A stretch of DNA of 64,000 nucleotides from Aldehydirespirator sp965117015 (GCA_965117015.1 OZ220747.1:496001-560000), one strand, 5' to 3'; shown: positions 25,023 through 36,519, counted from the first letter of the stretch. Notes: generated by a model not told the origin, from the sequence alone. A program made the numbers and translations.

Positions 25023-26162
25023 TCAGACGATCTTCAACTCGGGGTGGGTTCGTTTGGTGGGGCCGTGGGCTTCGATCCACGACGCCATCGCCGCGAAGAC
25101 CGACGACGCTTCAGAACCGGGATCCACCGCCATTATGGGTCGACCGTGATCGCTGCCCTCGCGCAGCGGGATGGTCATGGGAACCTGGCCTATGAGTTCC
25201 ACGTCGAGCACGCGGGCCAGCTCCGCGCCGCCGCCTGAGCCGAAGAGCTGGTAGCGCTTGCCGTCGTCGCCGGTGAACCACGACATGTTCTCGATCACAC
25301 CTCGCACGGCGATGTTCACCTTGGAGAACATGAACGCCGAGCGCTGGGCCACCCTCTGGGCCGCTGGGTTGGGGGTGGTCACCACATAGGCCTCGGCCCG
25401 GGGCAGGAACTGCGCCAGCGACAGCGATATGTCGCCGGTGCCGGGCGGGAGGTCAACCAGCAGGAAGTCGGGATCGTCCCAGAACACGTCGGTGAGGAAC
25501 TGCTCGAGCGCCTTGTGCAGCATCGGGCCCCGCCAGATCACCGGCTGGTCCTCCTGGGCGAAGAAGCCCATCGAGATGCAGCGCACGCCGTGCACCTCCG
25601 GCGGAACGATCATGTCGTCGATCACCACCGGCGCCCGGTCCACTCCCAGCATCCTCGGGATCGAGAAGCCCCACACATCGGCGTCCACGACGGCAGTGGA
25701 GTGGCCCTGCGCGGCCAGGGCGATGGCCAGGTTGGCGGTGACCGACGACTTGCCCACCCCGCCCTTGCCCGAGGCGATCAACAGCGTGCGGGTGGCATTG
25801 CCGGGCTCTGCGAACGGGATGGCCCGACCCTCGGCATGGCCGTGGGCCTGGGAGGAACCGGCGGTGGCGGCCGGATTGCCGTGCAGCTTCGTGCGCAACT
25901 CGGCCCGCTCGGCGTCGCTCATCACGGTGAAGTCCAGGGTGACCGCGGCCACGCCGTCGAGCTCGAGCAGCGCGTCGGTCACCCGGCGCTGGATCTCGCT
26001 GCGCAGCGGGCAGCCCGCCACCGTAAGCGCGATGCGCACATCGGCATGGCCTCCGTCGATGGTGGAACCCCGGTACATGCCGAGATCGACGATGCTGCGG
26101 TGCAGCTCGGGGTCCTCCACCGGTCGGAGGGCCTCGATCACCTCCGCTTCCGTGACGGCCAC
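25023..26162 (-). CDS. mrp: Mrp/NBP35-family iron-sulfur cluster carrier ATPase
   Basis: The 379-residue protein starts at GTG 26162. An N-terminal MIP18-like domain (residues about 5-85) precedes a P-loop ATPase with the deviant Walker A SGKGGVGKSSVTANLA, VVDADVWGFSIPRML, and LVDLPPGTGDISLSLAQ. Relatives transfer [Fe-S] clusters. The CxxC usually found after NMSWF is absent (NMSWFTGDDGKRY), as in other actinobacterial members. Confidence 0.93.
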   Translation of the reverse strand: MAVTEAEVIEALRPVEDPELHRSIVDLGMYRGSTIDGGHADVRIALTVAGCPLRSEIQRRVTDALLELDGVAAVTLDFTVMSDAERAELRTKLHGNPAATAGSSQAHGHAEGRAIPFAEPGNATRTLLIASGKGGVGKSSVTANLAIALAAQGHSTAVVDADVWGFSIPRMLGVDRAPVVIDDMIVPPEVHGVRCISMGFFAQEDQPVIWRGPMLHKALEQFLTDVFWDDPDFLLVDLPPGTGDISLSLAQFLPRAEAYVVTTPNPAAQRVAQRSAFMFSKVNIAVRGVIENMSWFTGDDGKRYQLFGSGGGAELARVLDVELIGQVPMTIPLREGSDHGRPIMAVDPGSEASSVFAAMASWIEAHGPTKRTHPELKIV

Positions 26163-26168
26163 GGGCGT

Positions 26169-26174
26169 AGGCTA
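26169..26174 (-). promoter_or_regulatory. -10 element for mrp (leaderless start)
   Basis: On the minus strand TAGCCT is followed after exactly six bases by the GTG start of mrp, with no Shine-Dalgarno sequence. This fits the TANNNT-N6-start layout seen at several other genes in this window. No convincing -35 is seen. Confidence 0.45.
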
Positions 26175-26260
26175 ACGGCGTGTCGAGGAGGGGCCTCAAC
26201 GCAGTGGCGGGAGGCGGCGGGGGCGAACGCGTCGCTGTGGACGCCTAGAGCATCGGGCCG

Positions 26261-26734
26261 ATGCTGCACCTCGTGCGCCATGCCGACGCGGGCAACCGGA
26301 TGGCCTGGGCCGGCAACGACTTCGAGCGACCGCTGGACGACCACGGACGGATGCAGGCCGAGGCCATCGGCGCGGCCCTGGCCTCCCGGCCGGTGCGTCG
26401 CATCCTGTCGAGTCCATACGTGCGCTGCGTGGACACCGTCGTGCCGCTGGGTCGAGCGCTGGGGCTGCCCGTGGAGACCTGCAACGAGCTCGCCGAGGGC
26501 TCCTACGTCAACGGCGCATTCGAGCTGCTGGGCTCGCTGGCCAGCGCCGACGGCGACTCGGTGCTGTGCAGCCACGGCGACGTCATCCCCGGGTTGCTGT
26601 GGGCGCTGGACCAGTACGTACTCGACATCGGAGAGCTGGGACGGTGCAAGAAGGGGTCCATCTGGGAGCTGGAGGTGAGCGACGGTCGAATCGTCGGCGC
26701 CACCTACCGGCACCCCCGCACCTTCGGCGCCTGA
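26261..26734 (+). CDS. Histidine phosphatase family protein (SixA-like)
   Basis: The 157-residue protein carries the short motif LHLVRHADAGNR, the second segment ILSSPYVRCVDTV and the distal histidine in VLCSHGDVIPGL. Its size and RHA rather than RHG motif resemble SixA-type phosphohistidine phosphatases. It is divergent from mrp and convergent with the HD-domain gene. Confidence 0.85.
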   Translation: MLHLVRHADAGNRMAWAGNDFERPLDDHGRMQAEAIGAALASRPVRRILSSPYVRCVDTVVPLGRALGLPVETCNELAEGSYVNGAFELLGSLASADGDSVLCSHGDVIPGLLWALDQYVLDIGELGRCKKGSIWELEVSDGRIVGATYRHPRTFGA

Positions 26735-26774
26735 TACCCGCTCTTGTTCGCTGCGCTCAGGGGCCGCTCGGGCC

Positions 26775-26791
26775 CAGGCTGACTCAGCCTG
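26775..26791. terminator. Hairpin between convergent phosphatase and HD-domain genes
   Basis: CAGGCT (26775-26780) and AGCCTG (26786-26791) pair around GACTC and can extend inward to 8 bp. It directly adjoins the stop codon of the minus-strand HD-domain gene and is positioned to end one or both transcripts. Confidence 0.45.
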
Positions 26792-27373
26792 TCAGGCCGT
26801 GTATTGGGGCGGCCGGGCGAAGACCTCTTCCAGCAGCGGGACGAAGTCCTCCATCGGAAGGTCGTCGTAGTGGGGGTCGAAGCAGTTCTGGTCGTATGAG
26901 GCGCAGAAGTCGACGCACCGGTCGTAGTGCGGCGACTGCGTATAACGCTCCCGGGCGTTGCGGTCGCCGCCGAGGTGGTGGAAGTAGTAGTAGCCCTGGA
27001 ACAGCCCGTGGTGGCGCACCACCCACTCGGTCTCCTCGCTCACGTACGGAGCGACGATGGCGGCCGCCACTGCGCTGTGGTTGTCGGGTGCGAGCACGTC
27101 GCCGATGTCGTGCAGCAGCGCGGCCACGACGAACTCCGAGGACTCGCCGTTGCGCAGCGCCCGGGTGGCCGACTGGCGGCAGTGTCGGGCCCGGTCGATC
27201 TGGTACCCGAGCGTGGGGCCCTCGAGCAGCCGCATGACCGACAGCAGGTGTGGCACGAGCGTCTCCTGGGCGTGGCCCTCGAAGATCCGGGACAGCTGTT
27301 CGTAGTCCTCGCGGGTGCCGTCGGCCATAGCCGTCCAGCCCACTGTGAAGGTATCGGCGAGCGTGTCAGACAT
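26792..27373 (-). CDS. HD-domain phosphohydrolase-like protein
   Basis: A purine-rich GGAGGAGGAGGGG sequence precedes two possible starts, GTG 27382 and ATG 27373. The roughly 193-residue protein has the HD signature AALLHDIGDVLAPDNHS and a further histidine pair in VVRHHGLFQGYYY. It resembles the HD hydrolases related to phosphonate and myo-inositol oxygenase-like folds. The substrate is unknown. Confidence 0.78.
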   Translation of the reverse strand: MSDTLADTFTVGWTAMADGTREDYEQLSRIFEGHAQETLVPHLLSVMRLLEGPTLGYQIDRARHCRQSATRALRNGESSEFVVAALLHDIGDVLAPDNHSAVAAAIVAPYVSEETEWVVRHHGLFQGYYYFHHLGGDRNARERYTQSPHYDRCVDFCASYDQNCFDPHYDDLPMEDFVPLLEEVFARPPQYTA

Positions 27374-27427
27374 TGACTTCACCCCTCCTCCTCCGCGGCG
27401 GGCACCACGGAGTCACGCCGCAATCTA

Positions 27428-28795
27428 CTAGCCGATGATCGCGGCGTCGGAATAGAACGCGGCCGCCGCGAACCAGAACGTGTCGAGGTGCTCGACCGGC
27501 TCCAGCGAAGCGGCGCCAGGGTCCGATGAGCGGCCCAGGATGTCGTAGACCGCGCCGGTGGACGCGTCCACGAACCCGCCCCCGGCGTTGACCGACAGGT
27601 CCAGCGGCGACCCGTCGACCGAGCGGATGAACACTCCGGTGGCCCCGACGTCACGGCCCTCGGCGATTATGCCGCTATCGAGCGCGCTGGCCGTGCCCGA
27701 TTCGTGCAGGGCCACCAGTTCGCGGCCGGCGAAGGTGAACGGCACGACCCCGCGCTCGGCCAGCACGTCATAGGGAATGACGGCCCCCTCGCCCCCGTCG
27801 CGGAGCGCCACCACCCTGGTCATCGGCTGGAGCCGGTCGTCGATTGGACCGCGGAACAGGAAGGGCTGGCTGCTGGAGTCGTAGAACTCGTAGGGGTTCT
27901 GCCCGTAGCTGCGCCCGTAGCCGGTTGAGAGGCTCAACACGTGGCCCTGCGGGTGGGTTGACAGGAAGTTGTCGAACGACACCGTCTGCACCGGGATGAA
28001 GTCGAGCTCGGTGCCGGTGAGATGGCCGGCCACGGCCTGACCGGTGTAGTGAGACCACAGGCTCTCGGTCTGGCGGTCGTACATCACCAGCGCTGAGTTG
28101 AACAGCTCGCCCGACGTGCCGAAGTCGAGGATGCGATCCCCCGCCCGCCGGTCGTAGGCCACCGCAGAGTTGCACAGCGGGCAGTACGACACGGTGACGG
28201 GGACACCGCCGACGGTGCCGTTGACCAGTTCGTGCCAGGTCATGATCCGCAGCGGGTAGGCCCGGGCGTCGCCGTTGATCTCCAGCGCGAGCACCGGCTC
28301 CACTCCCGGCAGCCAGTCCACCTCGCCGGCCGGCTCGAAGGCGGGATCCTCCAGGGGCGGGATGCCGTCGGGCGGCGGTCCACCGGAGAAGATCTCCGAG
28401 AGGTCGATGAGCGGGTCAGGATGGTCGGGGTGGTTACGGTCGCGCAGCGCGCTGGGCACATCCTCGCGGGGCGTGGACGCGATCGGCTCGAAGTCGATGA
28501 CCACCGGCGACCCGTCGGCTCCAGTGCTGGACGCGGTAGTGGTCGTCTCTGGGCCCGGCTCGGGCTGATCGTCCTCGCCGTCGGCTGGCGCCGATGCCGC
28601 GTCCCGGTCGGACTCATCGGATTCAGGCTGCTCAGCGCCGGCCTCGTTGCCGGAGAGCGGGGGCTGGGAACTTGTGGCCGGCGCGTCGCCGCCCCCGGAA
28701 GGGGGCTCGGCGCAGCCGAAGGCAGCCACGACAAGGGCCGCAGCCACCAGCACGGCCAGGGCCGGGGCTGAAACAACACGCACCTTGCAGGTCAT
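27428..28795 (-). CDS. DUF3179 domain lipoprotein
   Basis: The 455-residue product has a lipoprotein signal (VAAALVVAAFGC). An acidic, Ser/Pro-rich spacer spans about residues 30-110. The DUF3179 domain follows: EINGDARAYPLRIMTWHELV, VTVSYCPLCNSAVAYDR with a CxxC, and FGTSGELFNSALVMYDRQT. The family is widespread but its reaction is not known. It should sit on the outer face of the membrane. Confidence 0.88.
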   Translation of the reverse strand: MTCKVRVVSAPALAVLVAAALVVAAFGCAEPPSGGGDAPATSSQPPLSGNEAGAEQPESDESDRDAASAPADGEDDQPEPGPETTTTASSTGADGSPVVIDFEPIASTPREDVPSALRDRNHPDHPDPLIDLSEIFSGGPPPDGIPPLEDPAFEPAGEVDWLPGVEPVLALEINGDARAYPLRIMTWHELVNGTVGGVPVTVSYCPLCNSAVAYDRRAGDRILDFGTSGELFNSALVMYDRQTESLWSHYTGQAVAGHLTGTELDFIPVQTVSFDNFLSTHPQGHVLSLSTGYGRSYGQNPYEFYDSSSQPFLFRGPIDDRLQPMTRVVALRDGGEGAVIPYDVLAERGVVPFTFAGRELVALHESGTASALDSGIIAEGRDVGATGVFIRSVDGSPLDLSVNAGGGFVDASTGAVYDILGRSSDPGAASLEPVEHLDTFWFAAAAFYSDAAIIG

Positions 28796-28848
28796 ATCGG
28801 GACAAACCTAACTTCCAACACACTCCGCCCTTACCAAGAGGCCGAAAC

Positions 28849-29823
28849 ATGATCGATCACGCGGTTGCTCACGATCCCGCCGTCGAGGCGGCCGCCGCCG
28901 TCGGCGACGGGTACGACGTGCGGGTGCTGGAGCCCAGCCCGCCTGCTGTGGCGGAGGGTCCCTTCTGGGCCGACGACCCCGCTGATCCCGGCGGCCGGGG
29001 CGCCGGTCCGGTGGTCGCGCCCCACTCGGGTGCCGACCTCACCTGGGACGATCTCATCGCCTCCCGCCCGGATCTGGCCGGCTTCGCCGCCGACCGGTGG
29101 CTGGGGGCCCGGCGCCGGCTCCCAGTCCTGCCGCCGGACTACCCGCGGTCGCTGTTCGACTTCCACCGTCTGGCCTATTCGGTGGTGGCCGAGGCCCGGT
29201 ACCAGTGCAACGGCAAGTTCGGGCTGCGGTACGCGCGGGGTGGCTTCGGCACCCCGTTCTTCGGCGACGACGTCCAGGTGAGGGTGGCCGGCGGCCTCCT
29301 CGTGGTCCAGGAGGCCGGGCACGCCCGCGCCGCGGCCGTCACCACCCTGAGTGAGGCCGGCGACTTCGTGGGAGTCGATCCGGGCACCACCGCTAGAGAG
29401 CACGACAGCCCCGAGTTGGGCGACATCGACCGTCCTCTGGACGTGCGGGCCGACGTCGGCGAGTTCCTGGGCGCCTGGTTCGGGCTGGCCACCGCCGCGC
29501 TCGAGGAGCTCCGGTTCACGCCCGAGGTGATCGATCCCGAGCGGGTGCAGCTGTGGCCCGGGCACTTCGATCCCGCCATCGCCGCCGGTGACGCAGGGTC
29601 GGGCCGCCGGGCCACCTACGGCTTCTCCCCGGGCGACCATTCCCACGACGAGCCCTACATCTACGTGGCCGCTTGGGGTGACGTCGACCGGTCCGACCCG
29701 TTCTGGAACGAGGAGGACTTCAACGGCGCTTCGCTGCCCTACAGCGCGCTGTGCGCGGCCGAGGACCATTACGGCGCCGCGGTCGATTTCCTAAGAGACG
29801 GCTACGCCCGGCTCAGCCGCTGA
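28849..29823 (+). CDS. Conserved protein of unknown function
   Basis: ATG 28849 follows AAGAGG. The 324-residue protein has no signal peptide or membrane segment. It shows blocks that look conserved (DYPRSLFDFHRLAYSVVAEA, LRYARGGFGTPFFGDDVQVR, LWPGHFDPAI, YIYVAAWGDVDRSDPFWNE) but no family I can name. The Trp- and acid-rich C-terminus suggests a globular enzyme. It is divergent from the DUF3179 gene, and its end overlaps the convergent ccmH/I gene by 11 bases. Confidence 0.8.
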   Translation: MIDHAVAHDPAVEAAAAVGDGYDVRVLEPSPPAVAEGPFWADDPADPGGRGAGPVVAPHSGADLTWDDLIASRPDLAGFAADRWLGARRRLPVLPPDYPRSLFDFHRLAYSVVAEARYQCNGKFGLRYARGGFGTPFFGDDVQVRVAGGLLVVQEAGHARAAAVTTLSEAGDFVGVDPGTTAREHDSPELGDIDRPLDVRADVGEFLGAWFGLATAALEELRFTPEVIDPERVQLWPGHFDPAIAAGDAGSGRRATYGFSPGDHSHDEPYIYVAAWGDVDRSDPFWNEEDFNGASLPYSALCAAEDHYGAAVDFLRDGYARLSR

Positions 29824-31189
29824 TCGCGCCGCGCAGACCCTGAGCCTCGATGAGGCGCACCAGATCGGGGGGTTGGTGCTGCAGGGCGTCGAAGGCGTCG
29901 AGATCGGCGCGAGCCCCAGAGTCGTCGCCCTGCTGCCACCGGGCGAAGGCCCGGTAGACAAGTCCCGCGGGGCTGGCCGGGTCGGCATCGAGGGCGGCAT
30001 CCAGGTATTCGACGCCGAGCGCCAGCAATTCGGGATCACCGCTGCGAACCAGCAGCCATCCCCGACCGGCCAGCACGTCGGGGTCGTTGGGGCGGGACTC
30101 GAGGACCCAGTCGAGGAACTGCACGGCATCGAGCAGATCACCCCGCGCCGCCAGAGCCTCCGCGGCGACTAGCGCGTCGTCAACGCCGAGCGCCGTCTCT
30201 CCGAAAGCGGGGCGCTCTTCGATGGCTGCCAGACCGTCGACGACCTGCAGCACGGCCGCATGGCGGGCCTCGGTCACCCGCTCCCGCACCTTGGCCTGAG
30301 CCAGCAGTTCCTCGGCATAAGGGGGCGGGTCCAGAGAGTCGAACACGGCCAGTTCCAAGGCCGCGCCGGATCCGTCCCCCTGGTCCAGAGCCACGATGGC
30401 CCGGAACAGCCGGGCGTCGGGGTAGGCGGGGTCCACCGCGATCGCGTCGTCGAGATACTCCACCGCGGAGTCCAGATCGCCGCGGCGGGAGGTGAGCCAG
30501 CCCCGGTAGGTGAGGGCCTCCGCGCTGGACGGCTGGAGTTCGAGGGTTTCGTCGTAGGCGGCGATGGCTCCCTCCATGTCGCCCTCGCCCAGCCGCCTCT
30601 GGGCCTCGAAGATCAACTCGCGGGTAGTGACACGAATCTCACCGGTGATGGAGCCGTCGGTGCCGCGGCTGCCCGACGAACGGGCCACCAGCAGCCCCGC
30701 CGCACCGGCCACCACCGCGACCGCGACCGTCCACACCACCGCGTTGCGCCAGCGGCGCCGTCGCGTCGCCATCGAGGGCTCGGCCCTGGCCTGTGCCGGG
30801 CGACGGTCGGATCGCAGCATCACCACGACTACGGCCGCGATGCCGCCGCCGGCGAACAGCGGGAGGATCCACACCAGGCTGGTGATGCCCGACCCCGACG
30901 GGTTGTAGTCGATGTCGACGTCGTAGGCGGCCACCAGCTGATCCCGGATGAAGGCGTCGCTGCGGCCCTCATCGACCCACACCGCGATCTGTCGCCGGAT
31001 CTCCCGGGCCACCGGCACGTCGCTCTCGGCCACCGACTGGCCCGCACACACCGGGCAGGCGAAGTCCTCGGCCAGAGTTCGGACCCGGTCGGCGTTGGTC
31101 TTGGGAGGGCCCTCGTCCAGCGCGCCGTACACGAACGCCGCCGCAGCCACCACCACGGCCGCGACCCAGCTTGCGGTTCGCCAGCTCAT
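29813..31189 (-). CDS. ccmH: Cytochrome c maturation protein CcmH fused to a CcmI-like TPR domain
   Basis: ATG 31189 overlaps the ccmG stop (ATGA). The 458-residue fusion begins with a membrane segment, then the CcmH haem-handling motif FACPVCAGQSVAES with its CxxC and VAREIRRQIAVWV. A second membrane segment (LVWILPLFAGGGIAAVVVVML) and a third near residue 155 follow. The last 250 residues are tetratricopeptide-like repeats (AIAAYDETLELQPSSAEAL, AVEYLDDAIAVDPAYPDA), as in CcmI/CycH. CcmH reduces the apocytochrome CxxCH; CcmI holds the apoprotein. It is the last gene of the ccm operon. Confidence 0.9.
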   Translation of the reverse strand: MSWRTASWVAAVVVAAAAFVYGALDEGPPKTNADRVRTLAEDFACPVCAGQSVAESDVPVAREIRRQIAVWVDEGRSDAFIRDQLVAAYDVDIDYNPSGSGITSLVWILPLFAGGGIAAVVVVMLRSDRRPAQARAEPSMATRRRRWRNAVVWTVAVAVVAGAAGLLVARSSGSRGTDGSITGEIRVTTRELIFEAQRRLGEGDMEGAIAAYDETLELQPSSAEALTYRGWLTSRRGDLDSAVEYLDDAIAVDPAYPDARLFRAIVALDQGDGSGAALELAVFDSLDPPPYAEELLAQAKVRERVTEARHAAVLQVVDGLAAIEERPAFGETALGVDDALVAAEALAARGDLLDAVQFLDWVLESRPNDPDVLAGRGWLLVRSGDPELLALGVEYLDAALDADPASPAGLVYRAFARWQQGDDSGARADLDAFDALQHQPPDLVRLIEAQGLRGAISG

Positions 31190-31733
31190 GGCGAGGCGGA
31201 TAGTCGGGTGATCACGTCGTCGATGCCGTCGGCGGTGACACCGCCGAGCTGCTTCCACACCACCACCCCCGAGGGAGCCACGAGGTAGGACTCGGGCACA
31301 CCGGTCACGCCGTAGGCGACGGCCGCCTGGCGCGCGCCGGTGGCCACCACGGGCCAGTCTCCGCCATGCACCGAGAAGAACTCCCGCACGTTCTCGACGG
31401 TGTCGTCGAAGACCACCGACACGATCCGGGCATCGCCGGCCGCCGAGTGGCGCTCGTCGAAATCGACCAGTTCGGGATGCTCCATGATGCAGGGCACGCA
31501 GGTGCTCTGGAAGAAGTTGACGACAACCCACCGGCCACGCCAGCCGTCGAGATCGAACGGCTCACCCGTGATGGCCGTGCCGACGACGGGGGGTGCCAGT
31601 CCTCCCAGGATGGGGCTTGACGCCTTGCGCTCGAAAGCGGAGTCGCGGGTGGCCAGCACGACTACCAGCAGCGCAGCTGCCACCGCGATCGGCAACGCGA
31701 TCCAAACGGCCCGGCGACGGCGGCCGCGGCTGT

Positions 31734-31737
<4 letters not shown>
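31186..31737 (-). CDS. ccmG: Membrane-anchored thioredoxin-like protein CcmG
   Basis: A 183-residue protein with an N-terminal anchor (AVWIALPIAVAAALLVVVLA) and an extracytoplasmic thioredoxin fold. The redox motif is CVPC in NFFQSTCVPCIMEHP, and the cis-Pro loop is GVTGVPESYLV. It should keep apocytochrome cysteines reduced for haem attachment. It overlaps ccmF and ccmH by four bases each. Confidence 0.92.
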
Positions 31738-33694
<1,957 letters not shown>

Positions 33695-33698
<4 letters not shown>

Positions 33699-34282
33699 GG
33701 TGCTGATGGTTCCCGGAGCGGGGGACGGACGCGCTTGACGCCCTCGTCGGCTTCGACGATGCGTTCGTCGTAGTCGTCGCGGTTGCGGTAGTCGTTGTCG
33801 TGCTTCACCAGCATCCGGTCCGATGCGAAGTGCCAGCCATCCGCGGCGACCACCGGACCGGGGCTTGGACTTTGCTGCCAGGCCCCTTCGAGGACCACCG
33901 GCACGCCGGGCTGGAACAGTTCGGGCGGATCGCCGGTGTGGACCACGTCCACCACCTCGCCGTTGAATCCAACGGCGAAGGCCAGCACCGCCCGGTCGTC
34001 CCAGAAGGCGTGCACCGGGTGGTCCAACGGTGTCCCCTGCAGGCGGAAGCGCTGGGAGGCCAGTTCATCGCGCCGCTCCACCGCCTCGTCGGCGTTGTAG
34101 AAGAACAACGCCGCATCGCCGAGCAGGTTCGACACCAGCAACGCCACCCCTGCGGCCACGGCCACCGTCACCAGCGCCGCGATCCAACGCCTGGTCCGGG
34201 CAGTGCGTCGGGCGGGTCGTGGCGTTAGCGGCGAGAGTTCCGTGTCGGCGGCGTCCGTCAACGTGTCATCCATTGCCTTCAC
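33695..34282 (-). CDS. ccmE: Haem chaperone CcmE (HxxxY variant)
   Basis: The 195-residue protein has one membrane anchor (RWIAALVTVAVAAGVALLVS) and the CcmE OB-fold (FRLQGTPLDHP, VLAFAVGFNGEVVDVVHTG, PELFQPGVPVVLEGAW). The haem-binding histidine lies in MLVKHDNDY, matching H-x-x-x-Y. The tail after it is longer and charged. The start ATG 34282 overlaps the ccmD stop. Confidence 0.9.
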
Positions 34283-34407
34283 TCAGTCTTCTCAGTGCGC
34301 GCCCGCCGCAGCAGCCGCCGGCCGCGGACCACCAGGCCGGCCGCGTAGACGCCCACCGCGGCCAGCGTGACGCCCCAGGCGCCGAACACGTAGCCAGCCT
34401 GGCTCAC
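34279..34407 (-). CDS. ccmD: Small membrane protein CcmD
   Basis: This 42-residue frame lies between ccmC and ccmE, starting at GTG 34407 inside the ccmC stop (GTGA) and ending in the ccmE start (ATGA). It has one membrane segment (VTLAAVGVYAAGLVV) followed by a basic tail (RGRRLLRRARTEKTE), exactly the CcmD pattern. CcmD helps release holo-CcmE from the CcmABC complex. Confidence 0.85.
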   Translation of the reverse strand: MSQAGYVFGAWGVTLAAVGVYAAGLVVRGRRLLRRARTEKTE

Positions 34408-35183
34408 CGGCCGGCCTCGGCTCGCCGGGCCGCCAGCGCATCGTGGAGGTCGCGGGCCTGGAGCTGCCGCTCCAGCCAGCCGATGCGGAAGCGGTGAATC
34501 ATCATCCAGCCAATTGCCATGGCGGCCACCACGAAGGCCAGGAACAGGGTGAACAGGGTGAGGTCCTCGAGCTTGCCCTCGGTGAGCGACGACTCCTGGT
34601 GAAGGGTGCGGTTGGCCCACCAGCTCACGGATCGATTGACGATCAGGATGTTCACCGCTCCGACCAGCCCCACGACTGCGGCCCGGGTGGCCACCGACGC
34701 CGCATCGCCGCCGAGAGCCCGAACCGACAGGTACCCAACCATTATCAGGAACAGGATGAGGGTGGTGACCAAGCGAACGTCGCCCCACTCCCAGTAGGTG
34801 CCCCAGGTGGGACGACCCCAGAGCATGCCCGTGACCAGCATCAGCCCACAGAGCAGGACCCCGACCTCGGCGCCGGCGTGGGCGGTGATGTCCCACCACA
34901 CGGACTTGCGCCACAGCCACATCACCGAGCCGACTGCGGTCAAGCCAAAGGCGGTGTAGGCCCCCAGCGCCGCCGGAACGTGTACGAAGATGATGCGCAC
35001 CGTGTCGCCCTGGACATCGTCGGCCGGGACGGCCAGCAGCCCCAGCGCAGCCACCGCGGCCAGGCCGAGCAGGGTGACCAGGCCCAGCCAGAGGGTGAAG
35101 CGCGAGCCGGTGCGAGCGGGACCGCCGAGATAGGAGACGATCCGCGCCTCGGTAGGCGAGGCCGACGATTCCGGCGACGTCAT
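34404..35183 (-). CDS. ccmC: Haem exporter/handling protein CcmC
   Basis: ATG 35183, with GGAGGAAGC upstream, gives 259 residues with six hydrophobic segments. The tryptophan-rich motif is WGTYWEWGDVRLVTT; haem-ligand histidines lie in IIFVHVPAALGAY and in VSWWANRTLHQESS. CcmC loads haem on CcmE. Longer frames upstream lie over ccmB and are not used. Confidence 0.93.
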   Translation of the reverse strand: MTSPESSASPTEARIVSYLGGPARTGSRFTLWLGLVTLLGLAAVAALGLLAVPADDVQGDTVRIIFVHVPAALGAYTAFGLTAVGSVMWLWRKSVWWDITAHAGAEVGVLLCGLMLVTGMLWGRPTWGTYWEWGDVRLVTTLILFLIMVGYLSVRALGGDAASVATRAAVVGLVGAVNILIVNRSVSWWANRTLHQESSLTEGKLEDLTLFTLFLAFVVAAMAIGWMMIHRFRIGWLERQLQARDLHDALAARRAEAGR

Positions 35184-35875
35184 GCTTCCTCCAGCAGCGG
35201 GCCGTAGACGACTGCGCCCACCACTGCGTTCACGGCCGCGAAGCCCGCCAGCAGACCGACCCAGGACCACCCCTCCACCGCGACGGTGCCGAATCCGTCG
35301 GCGAAGGCCCGGGTGGCCGCGATCAGCACCGGCGCCGACACTGGAAGCAGCAGGATCGGCAGGACCGTCTGATGGGCTCGGACTCCTGCTACCACAGCAC
35401 CGAGCAGGCTACCGGCGGCGGCCAGGCCCACCGTCGCGGCTACGCAGGTAGCGGCGACCAGCGGCACCGACTCGACCTCCGCGTCGTACAGCAGCACAAC
35501 GCCCGGAACCAGCAGGATCTCCACGACGAGCAACTGCACGGCCACGGCCGCGGCCTTTCCTGCGAAGGCGGCCGCAGGGGCCATTCCGCTGAGTAGCAGC
35601 ACCCGGCGGGCTCCGTCGGCGGACTCCACCGCCGCGGACCGCTGCACCGCCACCACGGTGGCGAACAGCACCGTCATCCACAGCAGGCCCGGCGTGGCCA
35701 GACGCAGCGTGGGCCGGTTGGCGTCGAGAGCGAACCCGAACAGCACGAGCACAAGAAGCGCGAAGGGCAGGACCTGGCCCAGCGTGGTGCGGGCCCGCCA
35801 CTCGATGCGCAGGTCCTTGGCCGCCACGAGGACGGCGTCGCCCGCGAACAGTCGCAACTCGCGCCAGGCGGTCAC
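35180..35875 (-). CDS. ccmB: Haem exporter ABC permease CcmB
   Basis: The 231-residue protein has six membrane segments and the CcmB-type motifs KDLRIEWRARTTLGQVLPF, SADGARRVLLLSGMAP and LPILLLPVSAPVLIAA. It forms the CcmAB transporter with the ATPase encoded just upstream. It overlaps both ccmA and ccmC by four bases. Confidence 0.93.
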   Translation of the reverse strand: MTAWRELRLFAGDAVLVAAKDLRIEWRARTTLGQVLPFALLVLVLFGFALDANRPTLRLATPGLLWMTVLFATVVAVQRSAAVESADGARRVLLLSGMAPAAAFAGKAAAVAVQLLVVEILLVPGVVLLYDAEVESVPLVAATCVAATVGLAAAGSLLGAVVAGVRAHQTVLPILLLPVSAPVLIAATRAFADGFGTVAVEGWSWVGLLAGFAAVNAVVGAVVYGPLLEEA

Positions 35876-36519
35876 GGCCCCAACCCCTCCGCCACCGCGC
35901 CGCCCGCCATCGTCACGGTGCGGGTGGCGAGATCGCCGGCCGGCCCAGTCTCGTGGGAGGCCAGCACAACCGCGGCGCCGGCCGCGGCCGCGGCTGTCAC
36001 GAGGCTGTCGACGATCTCGCGCCCGCCGGAGTCAAGTCCCGCGTGGGGCTCGTCAAGGAGCCACAGCTCGGGACGCCGCACCACGATGGCGGCCAACGCC
36101 ACCCGGCGTCGCTGACCCGCCGACAGCCGAGCGGTGGGCACGTCGCGCAGCCGCGGCGGCAGTCCGAGGCGCTCGAGCGCGCCCGGCACATCGGCCTCGC
36201 TCACTCTCGAAGCCCGGGCCCACACCTCGAGGTTCTCGGCCGCGCTCAACTCGCCGTAGAGAGCGGTGTCGTGACCCAGCAGACCGACCCGGCGCCTCAC
36301 CGCGGCCCGGTCAGCACCCAGGTCGCAGCCCAGCACCGCGCCGTTCCCTTCCGAAAGGCGCAGCAGACCGGCGCACAGGTGCAGCAGCGTGGACTTGCCC
36401 GCTCCGTTGGGTCCCCTAATGAGCAGCACCTCGCCCTGTTCGACGTCCAGGTCGGCTCCGGCCAGCGCCGGGAAGCCTCCCAACAGCACGACCGCGCCGC
36501 GCAGGCTCACCGCGGTCAC
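35872..36519 (-). CDS. ccmA: Haem exporter ABC ATPase CcmA
   Basis: A 215-residue ABC ATPase starting at GTG 36519: Walker A IRGPNGAGKSTLLHL, signature RLSAGQRRRVALA, Walker B LWLLDEPHAGLD and switch histidine ASHETG. It powers the release of holo-CcmE from CcmC. It is the first gene of the eight-gene ccm operon. Confidence 0.94.
   Translation of the reverse strand: MTAVSLRGAVVLLGGFPALAGADLDVEQGEVLLIRGPNGAGKSTLLHLCAGLLRLSEGNGAVLGCDLGADRAAVRRRVGLLGHDTALYGELSAAENLEVWARASRVSEADVPGALERLGLPPRLRDVPTARLSAGQRRRVALAAIVVRRPELWLLDEPHAGLDSGGREIVDSLVTAAAAAGAAVVLASHETGPAGDLATRTVTMAGGAVAEGLGP

Noticed and set aside
28594..28848. Upstream extension of the unknown protein at 28849
   Set aside because: It overlaps the divergent DUF3179 gene and reads as low-complexity Arg/Pro; ATG 28849 has an AAGAGG site.
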